Shown here: piece by piece, positions 54,142 through 63,527 of the stretch
How positions within the stretch are numbered: the stretch's first letter is position 1
How the letters are laid out: every line of letters starts with the position of its first letter
From: an uncultured Pelagibacteraceae bacterium
GTDB taxonomy: Bacteria; Pseudomonadota; Alphaproteobacteria; Pelagibacterales; Pelagibacteraceae
DNA: 64,000 bases
Assembly: GCA_902592715.1 (NCBI GenBank)
Contig: CACJFS010000002.1
Location: forward strand, 1 to 64,000
Reading direction: 5' to 3'
Notes under the pieces: model-generated
What the model saw: the letters and a program-made list of their open reading frames with translations, nothing else
Told to the model about the DNA's origin: nothing
Databases searched by the model: none
Position numbers and translations under genes: made by a program

Positions 54142-55110
54142 TTACCTTTGATATTCAATGAATTTTTTAAGAGATTTATTTAGAAATTTTTCATAACTTT
54201 GCCCTGAACTATTGGTTTTTGGTTGATTTAAGAAGCCATGATTCATCTTAAAGTCATAAGAGGGTTCAAAAAAGAAAGGAACAGATAGCCTTTTTTGCTT
54301 ATTCCATAAAACTCTATGATTTGTTGCCTTAAATTTACCTTTACTCAAATATTCAAGCGCTCTTCCCGTATTTACTACTAGTGCTTTTTTATTAAAAGGC
54401 ACATCATACCACTTTTTTGATTTTCGATTTTGAACTTGCAGTCCACCTTTTTTATTTTGATAAAGAATAGTAAAAATACCACTATCTACGTGAGTTTCAC
54501 AACCAAGCGCAACACCATCTTGTTCAGAAATTTCAACAGGTTTGGTTTGGTTAGGATAATAGTTAAATCTCAATGTACTTAGAGTTTTTAATCTAGAAAA
54601 TGCTTTTTTAGAAATATCTGTATCTTTATTATATAATTTTATAATAGCTTTAAAAATAGTTTCACTTAAATTAAATATATTGTCAAAATATTTTGATAAT
54701 TCTTCTGTTGATTTTTTACTTAACGATTTTTTAATATTCAAGTATTCGATATATTGATTGTTTAATTTTTCAGAATAATTTTTAGTTACTCTTAGATCAC
54801 CCAAATCTAAGCCTTCTTTGCCATTTACGTCATTTGGAAAATATCCTCTATAAAAATTTTTGTTTTTTTTATTCCACTTTCTGGGTGCCAACTTTAATTT
54901 ATTTTGAAAACTTGTTTCAAAAAATTTTTCACCAATTGTACAAATTTTATTAATATTACTGAGTTTTATTCCATGACCAATAATTTGAAAAAAACCCACC
55001 TCAACACAAGCTTTATTAATTTTATTAATTATATTTTTAGAGGCTATTGAATTAAACTTATTATCTAATATTTTAGAAACATCAATTGTTGGAATATAAT
55101 TTTTATTCAT
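54142..55110 (-). CDS. isopenicillin N synthase-family 2OG/Fe(II) oxygenase
   Basis: VEVGFFQIIGHGI; LRFNYYP; GCETHVDSGIFTILYQ; KATNHRVL. Confidence 0.87.
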   Translation of the reverse strand: MNKNYIPTIDVSKILDNKFNSIASKNIINKINKACVEVGFFQIIGHGIKLSNINKICTIGEKFFETSFQNKLKLAPRKWNKKNKNFYRGYFPNDVNGKEGLDLGDLRVTKNYSEKLNNQYIEYLNIKKSLSKKSTEELSKYFDNIFNLSETIFKAIIKLYNKDTDISKKAFSRLKTLSTLRFNYYPNQTKPVEISEQDGVALGCETHVDSGIFTILYQNKKGGLQVQNRKSKKWYDVPFNKKALVVNTGRALEYLSKGKFKATNHRVLWNKQKRLSVPFFFEPSYDFKMNHGFLNQPKTNSSGQSYEKFLNKSLKKFIEYQR

Positions 55111-56057
55111 CTATTTGGTGTATCAGTTGCAATCATTTGGTCTCTAGCTTTTTCTCTTATATAAATATAGATACCAGCACCAATAATTAAGACTACTCCT
55201 ATAAAAGTTCTATAAGTTGGAACATCTTGAAATAAAAAATAACCAATAAGCATTGCCCATATAATTAACGAATATTCAAATAGAGAGACTACAGATGGCG
55301 AGGCAATGCTATAAGCTGAAAATACACAGAAGAAAGCTGCAGCTCCGACAAAACCCATTGCAACTATAAAAGGCCATGCATATGAAGGGTTTGAAAACCA
55401 CTCCCTAGTAATAAATTGCATTGTAGGATTTGAGAAAGTATTCATTCTACCGTCTCCTGTAAAAAAGTATAAAGCCAAGCTAAAAGTTATTGCTGTGGCA
55501 TACATCCATATCATCTGTGTATAAACATTGTCTTTTACAGAAGTATATTTAGTTATTGTCATTGAAGAGGCATAACATAATGCACAAGCGACTGGTGCGA
55601 GTTTGTAATAATTAAAGTCACTGAAATCTGGGTTTAAAACAATATAAACACCAATAAAACCAACAAAAATAGCCGACCATCTTCTAATGCCTATTTCTTC
55701 TTTTAAAAAGAATTTTGCAAAAATTGACATAAAAAAAGGGCTAGAAAAAAATAACGCATTTGCCATGGCTAAAGTCATAAATGTCAAAGAAATATAAAAG
55801 AAACTAAATCCTAAAAAAAATAATGTAACTCTTAATCCAGTTAAAAGTGGAAATTCTGTTTTAAATACTATTTTTTCTTTTTTAAAATATAAAAAAATAA
55901 TCAATAAGGCCGCTGCAATAATAGTTCTGCCAAAATACAGCTCATATAAAGCTACATCATTAAATATATATTTTATTAGAGAGTCTTGAATTGAAAATAA
56001 TGCCATTCCAGTAAGAACAAATATTATTCCCTTAGGATTATTATTTTCAATATTCAT
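55107..56057 (-). CDS. EamA/DMT-family transporter
   Basis: 10-TM EamA pattern; 4-nt overlap with the downstream oxygenase gene. Confidence 0.86.
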   Translation of the reverse strand: MNIENNNPKGIIFVLTGMALFSIQDSLIKYIFNDVALYELYFGRTIIAAALLIIFLYFKKEKIVFKTEFPLLTGLRVTLFFLGFSFFYISLTFMTLAMANALFFSSPFFMSIFAKFFLKEEIGIRRWSAIFVGFIGVYIVLNPDFSDFNYYKLAPVACALCYASSMTITKYTSVKDNVYTQMIWMYATAITFSLALYFFTGDGRMNTFSNPTMQFITREWFSNPSYAWPFIVAMGFVGAAAFFCVFSAYSIASPSVVSLFEYSLIIWAMLIGYFLFQDVPTYRTFIGVVLIIGAGIYIYIREKARDQMIATDTPNR

Positions 56058-56102
56058 TTCACATATATATCAAATAAAATTTGAACTTTATATTTATTAA
56101 AT

Positions 56103-57683
56103 TTAATTTTGAATAAAATCAGCAGCTCTCTCGCCAATCATTAATGTTGGAGCATTTAAGTTTCCACTCGTTATTTCTGGCATAATTGATGCATCTGCCA
56201 CTCTAATATTTTGAAGACCGTGTATTTTCAATTTTTCATCCACAACCGCCATATCATCTATGCCCATTTTTAAAGTACAAGAGGGATGATAAGCAGTTTC
56301 AGCTTTTGATCTTATATATTCCCTTATCTCTTCATCTGAATTTGCTTTTTCTCCTGGTCCAATTTCTCTTCCAGCATAAGGCTTCATAGAGTTTTGCTTT
56401 AGAATTTCTCTTGCAACATGTACACATTTAACTGTTTCTTCAAGATCATACTCTTCTTTTAAATAATTAAACTGAATTTTAGGATAATCATATGGGTTTG
56501 AACTATTTAAAGTAATTTCACCACGGCTTTTAGGTTGATTAAGACTTGCATGTAATTGAAACCCATGTCTATCTGGATCCACTAAACCATGATCAATCAC
56601 AAAGGCTGGAAAAAAGTGAAATTGTATATTTGGATACTCTTTATCAGTTGATGATTTGCAAAAACCTCCAGCTTCTAAAAATGAAGTTGAGCAGGGACCA
56701 CTTTTGTTTAAAAACCATTGTATACCAATTTTCATCATACTTAGTTTATTTACATATGAATATAATGTATCTGGAGTTTTGCATTCTTGTTGAATATAAG
56801 TTTCTAAATGGTCTTGTAAATTTTTACCAACACCTTTCAATTCGTGAATTATTTCAATTCCCTTGTCTTTTAAATGATCAGCAGGACCTACACCCGAAAC
56901 CATTAATAATTGAGGCGAATTAATTGATCCTCCACTTAAAATAACTTCTTTGTTTGCATAAATTATTTGTACTTTATTTTTAATTTTTACCCTTATTCCA
57001 ACAGCTTTTTTTCCCTCAAAAATAATTTTTTCTACAAAAGACTCAGTAAATACCTTAAGGTTTTTCCTACTTTTTGCAGGTTTTAAATAGTACTTGGATG
57101 CACTAGCTCTTTCACCTTTGTGAATTGTAACATCATACATTCCAAAACCTTCTTGATCTTCTCCATTCATATCTTCATTTTTACTATGTCCAGCCTCCTG
57201 AGCAGAATTTAAAAAAGCTTTAAAAAGTGGGTTTTTATTTTCTGACTGATTTATTGGAAGTATACCGCTCCCACCTCTATATCTATTTTCTCCACCCGAC
57301 CATGTTTCAATTTTTTTAAAAAAAGGTAAGACATTTTCGTAAGACCAATTTTTTAATCCAAAAGAAGACCATCTTTCATAATCATTTTTATTTCCTCTTA
57401 CGTAAACCATCCCATTGTGTGCGGAACATCCACCTATCATTTTACCTCTAGGGCAGAATAATTTTCTATTATTTAAATAAGGCTCAGGTTCAGAATAATA
57501 CTTATAATTATATTTTGGATCATGCATTGCATAAAGTATTGCAAGAGGCATGTTCACTTTCCATATATCGCTATCTTTTCCAGCTTCAAAAATAGCAACA
57601 TTATTTTGGCTTTGCTCGGATAGTCTGTTAGCTAATACACAGCCTGCTGTTCCTGCACCAATTATTAAATAATCAAATTTCAA
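56103..57683 (-). CDS. GMC-family (choline dehydrogenase-like) FAD oxidoreductase
   Basis: YLIIGAGTAGCVLANRLSEQ; GGSINSPQLLMVSGVGP; AYHPSCTLKMG. Confidence 0.92.
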   Translation of the reverse strand: MKFDYLIIGAGTAGCVLANRLSEQSQNNVAIFEAGKDSDIWKVNMPLAILYAMHDPKYNYKYYSEPEPYLNNRKLFCPRGKMIGGCSAHNGMVYVRGNKNDYERWSSFGLKNWSYENVLPFFKKIETWSGGENRYRGGSGILPINQSENKNPLFKAFLNSAQEAGHSKNEDMNGEDQEGFGMYDVTIHKGERASASKYYLKPAKSRKNLKVFTESFVEKIIFEGKKAVGIRVKIKNKVQIIYANKEVILSGGSINSPQLLMVSGVGPADHLKDKGIEIIHELKGVGKNLQDHLETYIQQECKTPDTLYSYVNKLSMMKIGIQWFLNKSGPCSTSFLEAGGFCKSSTDKEYPNIQFHFFPAFVIDHGLVDPDRHGFQLHASLNQPKSRGEITLNSSNPYDYPKIQFNYLKEEYDLEETVKCVHVAREILKQNSMKPYAGREIGPGEKANSDEEIREYIRSKAETAYHPSCTLKMGIDDMAVVDEKLKIHGLQNIRVADASIMPEITSGNLNAPTLMIGERAADFIQN

Positions 57684-57688
57684 GGTAA

Positions 57689-58522
57689 TTATTGAGGATG
57701 ATCGCCTTCGATGGCAATTCTATCCATTATTCGTTCATGACCTAAACCTCTGCCTGGGTAAAAGTCAGCAATTGCAAAATGAATAACACTTCTATTATCC
57801 CATATACAAACAGTATTTTCCGTCCATGTAAATCTACAAGTTAATTCTAACCTGGCCTGATGTTCAAATATTTTTTTTAAAATTTCGTCACTTTCTTTTT
57901 CTTCCAAACCAATTATTTTTTTTGTATATGTCCAATTTACAAATAGGATCTTTTTTCCAGTCTCAGGATGTGTTCTAACAATCGGATGTTCATTAGAATA
58001 TTCATCAAAATTTCTTTTATCATTTCCTTCCATTTTTTTGTAACTTTCAATAAAAAATTCTGCACCAAGAGAACTATGGATTGCTTTTTTATCTTTTATC
58101 TTTTCTTTTATGTCTTCATCTAATGTTTCCCATGCAAGCTCCATGTTTGCAAAACATGTATCACCACCAACTGGAGGAATTTTAATTGATTTCAATATTA
58201 CTGCTTTCGTTGGTTTTTCATTGTAACTAACATCGCTATGCCAATTCTCTCCCCATTGGTTTTTTTCATCTTCTGCTTTAATTATTCTGACAATTTCAGG
58301 ATGATCATTTAATCCTTTTACATACGCATGTGTTTCTAATGGTCCAAATTTTTCAGCTAAGGCTATATGTTGTTCAGCATTAATTTTTTGGTCTCTAAAG
58401 AAAATAACTTTGTGTTCTAATAATAAATTATTGATTTCCTTGATGTTTTGCTCAGAGGTATCTTTAAGATCTATCCCTCTTATTTCTGCACCTAGCGCAC
58501 CTGACAAAAGTTTAATTTCCAT
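57689..58522 (-). CDS. TauD/TfdA-family dioxygenase
   Basis: KVIFFRDQKI; ENWHSDVSY (HxD); C-terminal RVMH-like region GHERIMDRIAIEGD. Confidence 0.88.
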   Translation of the reverse strand: MEIKLLSGALGAEIRGIDLKDTSEQNIKEINNLLLEHKVIFFRDQKINAEQHIALAEKFGPLETHAYVKGLNDHPEIVRIIKAEDEKNQWGENWHSDVSYNEKPTKAVILKSIKIPPVGGDTCFANMELAWETLDEDIKEKIKDKKAIHSSLGAEFFIESYKKMEGNDKRNFDEYSNEHPIVRTHPETGKKILFVNWTYTKKIIGLEEKESDEILKKIFEHQARLELTCRFTWTENTVCIWDNRSVIHFAIADFYPGRGLGHERIMDRIAIEGDHPQ

Positions 58523-58525
58523 AAC

Positions 58526-58993
58526 TTATTTTTTTAGCTTACCAGAAAACACTAAATTTTCTGAGTTAAAAGAAACCTTATTTTTATTTATAAAGTCATC
58601 CATAATCTGGATTTTATCTTGTTCAAATTCTGTGACCTTTCTTTTATCAAGATCAATATAAAGCGATAAACTCTCAATAGTTGCAGCAAGTTTATTTGAC
58701 CTCTTTTCATACATTTCACATTTTAAATGTAATCTTTTTTTATCATGATCAAAAAAAGTACAATACACATCTACTTCATCATTTTCTTTCACTTCATTGT
58801 CATAGGTCGTTCTTGTATCCACAACCATAGTACTTCTTTTATTGATTTGTGCGTTTGAACCACCCATATGAAATTTATTTAGCATTGTTTCCCAAGCTTG
58901 ATCAAAAATAAGAACATAGTATGCCATATTCATATGTTCATTGTAATCCGTCCATTCCTTTAAAATTTTTCTAGTGGCAAGATGATATGACAT
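58526..58993 (-). CDS. thioesterase family (hotdog fold) protein
   Basis: 155 aa; WTDYNEHMNMAYYVLIFDQAWETML. Confidence 0.83.
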   Translation of the reverse strand: MSYHLATRKILKEWTDYNEHMNMAYYVLIFDQAWETMLNKFHMGGSNAQINKRSTMVVDTRTTYDNEVKENDEVDVYCTFFDHDKKRLHLKCEMYEKRSNKLAATIESLSLYIDLDKRKVTEFEQDKIQIMDDFINKNKVSFNSENLVFSGKLKK

Positions 58994-58996
58994 TAT

Positions 58997-59857
58997 TTAA
59001 ACTTTATTTATTTTATCTGCTATCAATATTTTCCTTTTCATTTCTCGAAGGACAGGCTTTTCTATAAGTTTACCGTCTATGACTACTAGACCTGTATTTG
59101 AATTATTAAATTCTTCTAAAATTTTTTTAGCCTTGATAATTTCATCTTGGGGTGGTGTAAATACTTCATTTAAAATTTCAATTTGTTTTGGATGAATAGA
59201 ACCTTTTCCAGTAAAACCTAAGTTTCTCACCTGTTCAGCCTCCTTCTTCATTCCTTCCATATTCTCTAAATCTAAATAGGGTACATCTATTACATCTATA
59301 CCAACACTTGCACCCGCATGCACTAATTTAGATCTTGCATGAATAAGATTTTCCCATTTATTTTCTACTCTAAGCTCAGCTGCCATATCAACTCCACCAA
59401 AATATAGAGCAACTATTCTTTTACTGGCATGAGCAATATTATAAATATTTTCTAAAGCCTCATTTGTTTCCATTATTACGTGAAGATCCGTATCTAAATT
59501 GCAGTCTGTTAAAAGATCATCTATAAACGTTATTTCATCTGGAGTTTTAACCTTCGGTAACATGATAGCCTTTAAATTTATTTTGCTAGATATGAAAGCT
59601 TCTAAATCTAAAAGACCAAACTTTGTTCTTTGATTATTAAGTCTTACAACTAATTCTACATCATTTTTTACTTCGAGAGTTTTCAGTGCCTCTATAGTAT
59701 TTTTTCTAGCTTCTGCTTTATCATTAATTGCTATCCCATCTTCTAATTCAATACAGACCATATCTGCACCTGATGCAATTGCTTTAGGAAACATTTCAGG
59801 ATGAAGGCCAGGCGTAAAAATAAAACTTCGTCTTACTTTTAATTTGTCCAAGTTCAT
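58997..59857 (-). CDS. HpcH/HpaI aldolase / CitE-like CoA ester lyase
   Basis: RRSFIFTPGLHPEMFPKAIASGADMVCIELEDGIA; GFTGKGSIHPKQIEILNEVF. Confidence 0.9.
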   Translation of the reverse strand: MNLDKLKVRRSFIFTPGLHPEMFPKAIASGADMVCIELEDGIAINDKAEARKNTIEALKTLEVKNDVELVVRLNNQRTKFGLLDLEAFISSKINLKAIMLPKVKTPDEITFIDDLLTDCNLDTDLHVIMETNEALENIYNIAHASKRIVALYFGGVDMAAELRVENKWENLIHARSKLVHAGASVGIDVIDVPYLDLENMEGMKKEAEQVRNLGFTGKGSIHPKQIEILNEVFTPPQDEIIKAKKILEEFNNSNTGLVVIDGKLIEKPVLREMKRKILIADKINKV

Positions 59858-60589
59858 TTAATTTTTATAATCAGGTTCTTCTTTATCTAAAATTAATCTT
59901 ATTTGAGATAGGAATAGATTGGGAAAGTCAGTTGGAAAGTTTGCATGTTCTTCTGCAGTTTTCTCTGCTACTTCATGGCTGACCACATTAAGTTCTTGGT
60001 TTGTTGAAAGAGCAGTAAGATATGTTTGTGCCGCTCTTTCAAAATAATAAAGGGAATTAAAACCTTCAGCAACACTTGCTCCTGTTGTTAAAATTCCATG
60101 ATTTGCAAGTAACATGTGTTGTTTATTCCCAAGAGAATTTGCCATTTTAATAGCTTCATCTTCAAGACCTAAACCTCCAAATTCATTGTATATAGATACT
60201 CTATTATAAAACATCATCGTATTTTGATCGATTGGTTTTAAGATTGGGTCTTTTAGAGTAGAAAGGGCAGTAGCATATTTAGAATGGACATGAAAAATAC
60301 ATCTTGCGTGTGGAGCTTTTTCGTGAATTGCACCATGGATATACAAGGCTGTCGGATCAATAATGTCTGGTTTATTTTTTAGCTCGTCTTTGTTTTCTTT
60401 AGTTACTAAGATCAAATCACTAGCCTTTATTCTGCTAAAATGAATACCTGCTTTATTGCAGTAAAAATCAGATGTACCAGGTATGCATGCACTAAAATGG
60501 TTTGCAACACCTTCATGCATATCAAGTCTAGCTGTCCATCTAAAAGTTGCAGCTAAATCTTTCTGTAATTCTGATATTTCCATTTGCAT
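59858..60589 (-). CDS. class II aldolase/adducin family protein
   Basis: HGAIHEKAPHARCIFHVHSKYATALS; alternative start at 60583. Confidence 0.88.
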   Translation of the reverse strand: MQMEISELQKDLAATFRWTARLDMHEGVANHFSACIPGTSDFYCNKAGIHFSRIKASDLILVTKENKDELKNKPDIIDPTALYIHGAIHEKAPHARCIFHVHSKYATALSTLKDPILKPIDQNTMMFYNRVSIYNEFGGLGLEDEAIKMANSLGNKQHMLLANHGILTTGASVAEGFNSLYYFERAAQTYLTALSTNQELNVVSHEVAEKTAEEHANFPTDFPNLFLSQIRLILDKEEPDYKN

Positions 60590-60618
60590 GATTTTAAAAT
60601 ATAGTTGAAAAATAAATT

Positions 60619-61506
60619 ATGAACAACAACGTTTTTGTATCATGTGCTGTAACAGGGTCAGGAGATACTGCAAGCAAACACCCTGACTTGCCTAAAACAC
60701 CAGAACAAATCGCTAAATCAGCAATAGAGGCAGCAAAAGCTGGAGCAGCAATTGCACATATTCATGTAAGAGAAGAGGATGGAACACCAAGTAGAAGGTT
60801 GGAATTATATAAAGAAGTAGTTGATAGAATTAGATCAAGTGAAACTGATGTAATTTTAAACTTAACAACTGGGATGGGTGGAGATTTGGATATTGGACAG
60901 GGAAAAAACCCTCTAGATTTTGGCCCTATGACTGACATGGCAAATGTTATGGAAAGAATAGCTAACGCAGAACAATTCTTGCCTGAAATTTGCACATTAG
61001 ATGCTGGAACATTAAACTTTGGTGATGGGTCAGTAATTACAGTTAATACTCCAAATGATTTAAGAAAAGCTGCAAAAAAATTAAAGGAAATTAAAGTAAA
61101 ACCAGAGATAGAGGCATTCGATTTAGGAAATATGTGGTTTGGCTCTCAATTGTATAAAGAAGGATTGCTAGATGATCCTCCAATGTTCCAAATGTGTTTA
61201 GGTATTCCTTGGGGAGCTCCAGCTACTCCGTTAGCAATGCAAGCAATGAAGGATATAATGCCAGAACAAGGAGTGTGGTCAGGCTTTGCTATATCAAAAA
61301 ATGAAATGCCTTTTGTAGCACAAACAGTTGTTATGGGTGGAAATCCAAGAGTTGGCTTAGAAGATAATTTGTATATATCAAAAGGTAAACTTGCAACAAA
61401 TGCTCAGTTAGTTGAAAAAGCGATTAGAATTGTAACTGATCTAGGAGCATCAATAATGACTGCAGAAGAAACAAGGAAAAAACTAAAGCTTGTAAAACAC
61501 AAGTAA
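60619..61506 (+). CDS. BKACE (beta-keto acid cleavage enzyme, DUF849) family protein
   Basis: VFVSCAVTGSGDTASKHPDLPKTPEQIAKSAIEAAKAGAAIAHIHVREEDGTPSR. Confidence 0.9.
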   Translation: MNNNVFVSCAVTGSGDTASKHPDLPKTPEQIAKSAIEAAKAGAAIAHIHVREEDGTPSRRLELYKEVVDRIRSSETDVILNLTTGMGGDLDIGQGKNPLDFGPMTDMANVMERIANAEQFLPEICTLDAGTLNFGDGSVITVNTPNDLRKAAKKLKEIKVKPEIEAFDLGNMWFGSQLYKEGLLDDPPMFQMCLGIPWGAPATPLAMQAMKDIMPEQGVWSGFAISKNEMPFVAQTVVMGGNPRVGLEDNLYISKGKLATNAQLVEKAIRIVTDLGASIMTAEETRKKLKLVKHK

Positions 61507-62450
61507 TGTCCAGAATTAAAAAAGTTGCAGTAATTGGCACAGGTGTAATTGGAGTAGGGTGGACTATAAGACTTTTGGCTCATAACATAAAAGTTTTAGC
61601 ATACGATAAAAATTTAATTCAAAGACATAATTTAATCCAAGAAATAAAAAGAGCCATACCATTTGTAAAAAAATTATTTAATAAAAAAAAAATAAATTTA
61701 AATAATTTAAAATTTTTTTCTTCATTAGAGAGTGCTGTTGAAGATGCAGACCTAATTCAAGAATGTGCTCCTGAAAACTATAAACTTAAAACTCAATTAA
61801 TAAGTAAAATTTCAAATAATTGTAAACCTGAAGTCTTGATATCTTCTAGCTCGTCTGGATTATTGCCCTCAAGAATTTTTTCAAAATGTAAAAATAATGA
61901 AAGGGGTATCATTGCCCATCCATTTAATCCTGTTTATTTACTACCTTTAGTTGAAATAGTCCCAGGAAAAAAAACTAGTTCTAAATCATTAAATGAGGCA
62001 AATAAATTTTATAAATCGATCTCAATGAACCCAATTATACTTAAAAAGGAGTTACCAGGCTATCTATCTGATAGACTTCAAGAAGCTTTGTGGAGAGAAG
62101 CACTTCATATTATAAATGATGGGTATGCCTCAACAGAGGATTTAGATAGAGCTATTGAGGACGGTCCGGGTTTAAGATACTCACTAATGGGAACATTTTT
62201 AACTTTTCATTTAGCAGGAGGAAAAGCCGGAATGAAGCATATGCTTGAACAATTTGGGCCTGCATTAAAACTTCCTTGGACTAAGCTTAAAGCTCCAAAG
62301 TTGTCAAAAAAGCTCTCAGAAAGGTTGATTTCTGGTACAAAAAAGCAAGCAAAAGGAAAATCAATCAATCAATTATCAAATATAAGAGATGAGTATTTAG
62401 TTGAACTTCAAAATCTTAGAAAAAAATATGAAAATAAAATTAGAAAATAG
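61506..62450 (+). CDS. 3-hydroxyacyl-CoA dehydrogenase-family protein, L-carnitine dehydrogenase-like
   Basis: VAVIGTGVIGVGWTIRLLAHNIKVLAYD; GIIAHPFNPVYLLPLVEIVPG; DGPGLRYSLMGTFLTFHLAGGKAGM. Confidence 0.82.
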   Translation: MSRIKKVAVIGTGVIGVGWTIRLLAHNIKVLAYDKNLIQRHNLIQEIKRAIPFVKKLFNKKKINLNNLKFFSSLESAVEDADLIQECAPENYKLKTQLISKISNNCKPEVLISSSSSGLLPSRIFSKCKNNERGIIAHPFNPVYLLPLVEIVPGKKTSSKSLNEANKFYKSISMNPIILKKELPGYLSDRLQEALWREALHIINDGYASTEDLDRAIEDGPGLRYSLMGTFLTFHLAGGKAGMKHMLEQFGPALKLPWTKLKAPKLSKKLSERLISGTKKQAKGKSINQLSNIRDEYLVELQNLRKKYENKIRK

Positions 62451-62486
62451 ATATCTAAAGAAAACTTAAAATGGTAATTTAGTTAT

Positions 62487-63521
62487 ATGGATTTTAATCA
62501 TTTTTTAACAAGTTACATGCCAGATACAAGCATTGGTTCAAAGCAGCATTTTAAAAATATGCTTGAAGAATGTGTGACTGCTGAAAAACTTGGATATGCA
62601 ACTGTGTCAATACCAGAGCATCATTTAATAAACTTGCTAATGATGCCATCACCTTTGCAGATGGCTGTAAAAATTGCATCAGTTACAAAAAATATTAAAA
62701 TAACAACTGGGATAGTTGTTTTGCCTCTTCACGATATGAGAACATATGCTGGTGAAGTGGCTACTGCTGATATATTAACTGATGGAAGATTAATATTGGG
62801 TGTAGGAAGAGGAGCATTTCCATGGGAAATGAAAAGACTTGGAACACCAATAGAACAATCAAAAGAAAAATTTGTAGAGTCTCTAGAAGTTCTACAATTG
62901 TTATTAAAAAATAAAGAAGTTTCGTACAAGGGAAAATATTATGACTTTGAACCTTTAACTATAATGCCTCGACCTCTAAGCAATCCTATACCAATGATGG
63001 TTGCTGCAATGAATTTAGAAAGTATAAAAGATGCAGCTTCAAGAGGATTTCATGTTCAGTCAACAGTGCTATCAGGAACAAAAGATCTTTTATTAAGTAG
63101 AGTTAATGCATTTAAAGAAGGCTGTGTTCAATTAGGTGAAAAAGGTAAATTACTCAAACTTTCAATGCAAAGGATGGCTTATTTAGCAAAGGACGAAAAT
63201 GAGGCAAGAGAGAAAACAAAGCTTGCTTATGAGTATTACAAAAGATTTGATAATATGTTTACAGGACCAGGTAAGGTAAAAGAGGGGAATATAGAAGCTT
63301 TACCAAGAAAACAAACGTTAGAAGAATTAAAAGAAAATCTTTTAATTTGTCCTTTAAATGAAATGATCGATAAACTTAGCGTTTATGCCGAAGCAGGAGT
63401 TGACGAGGTAATTCTTAGCTCAAGTTTTGGACAATCACAAGAAGATCTAATAGAGTCAATGTATAGAATTGGTGAAAACGTAATCCCATATTTCAAAAAA
63501 TCTAATATACAAGTCGCATAA
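62487..63521 (+). CDS. LLM-class flavin-dependent oxidoreductase
   Basis: SIPEHHLINLLMMPSPLQ; TDGRLILGVGRGAFPWE. Confidence 0.88.
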   Translation: MDFNHFLTSYMPDTSIGSKQHFKNMLEECVTAEKLGYATVSIPEHHLINLLMMPSPLQMAVKIASVTKNIKITTGIVVLPLHDMRTYAGEVATADILTDGRLILGVGRGAFPWEMKRLGTPIEQSKEKFVESLEVLQLLLKNKEVSYKGKYYDFEPLTIMPRPLSNPIPMMVAAMNLESIKDAASRGFHVQSTVLSGTKDLLLSRVNAFKEGCVQLGEKGKLLKLSMQRMAYLAKDENEAREKTKLAYEYYKRFDNMFTGPGKVKEGNIEALPRKQTLEELKENLLICPLNEMIDKLSVYAEAGVDEVILSSSFGQSQEDLIESMYRIGENVIPYFKKSNIQVA

Positions 63522-63527
63522 ATATCT

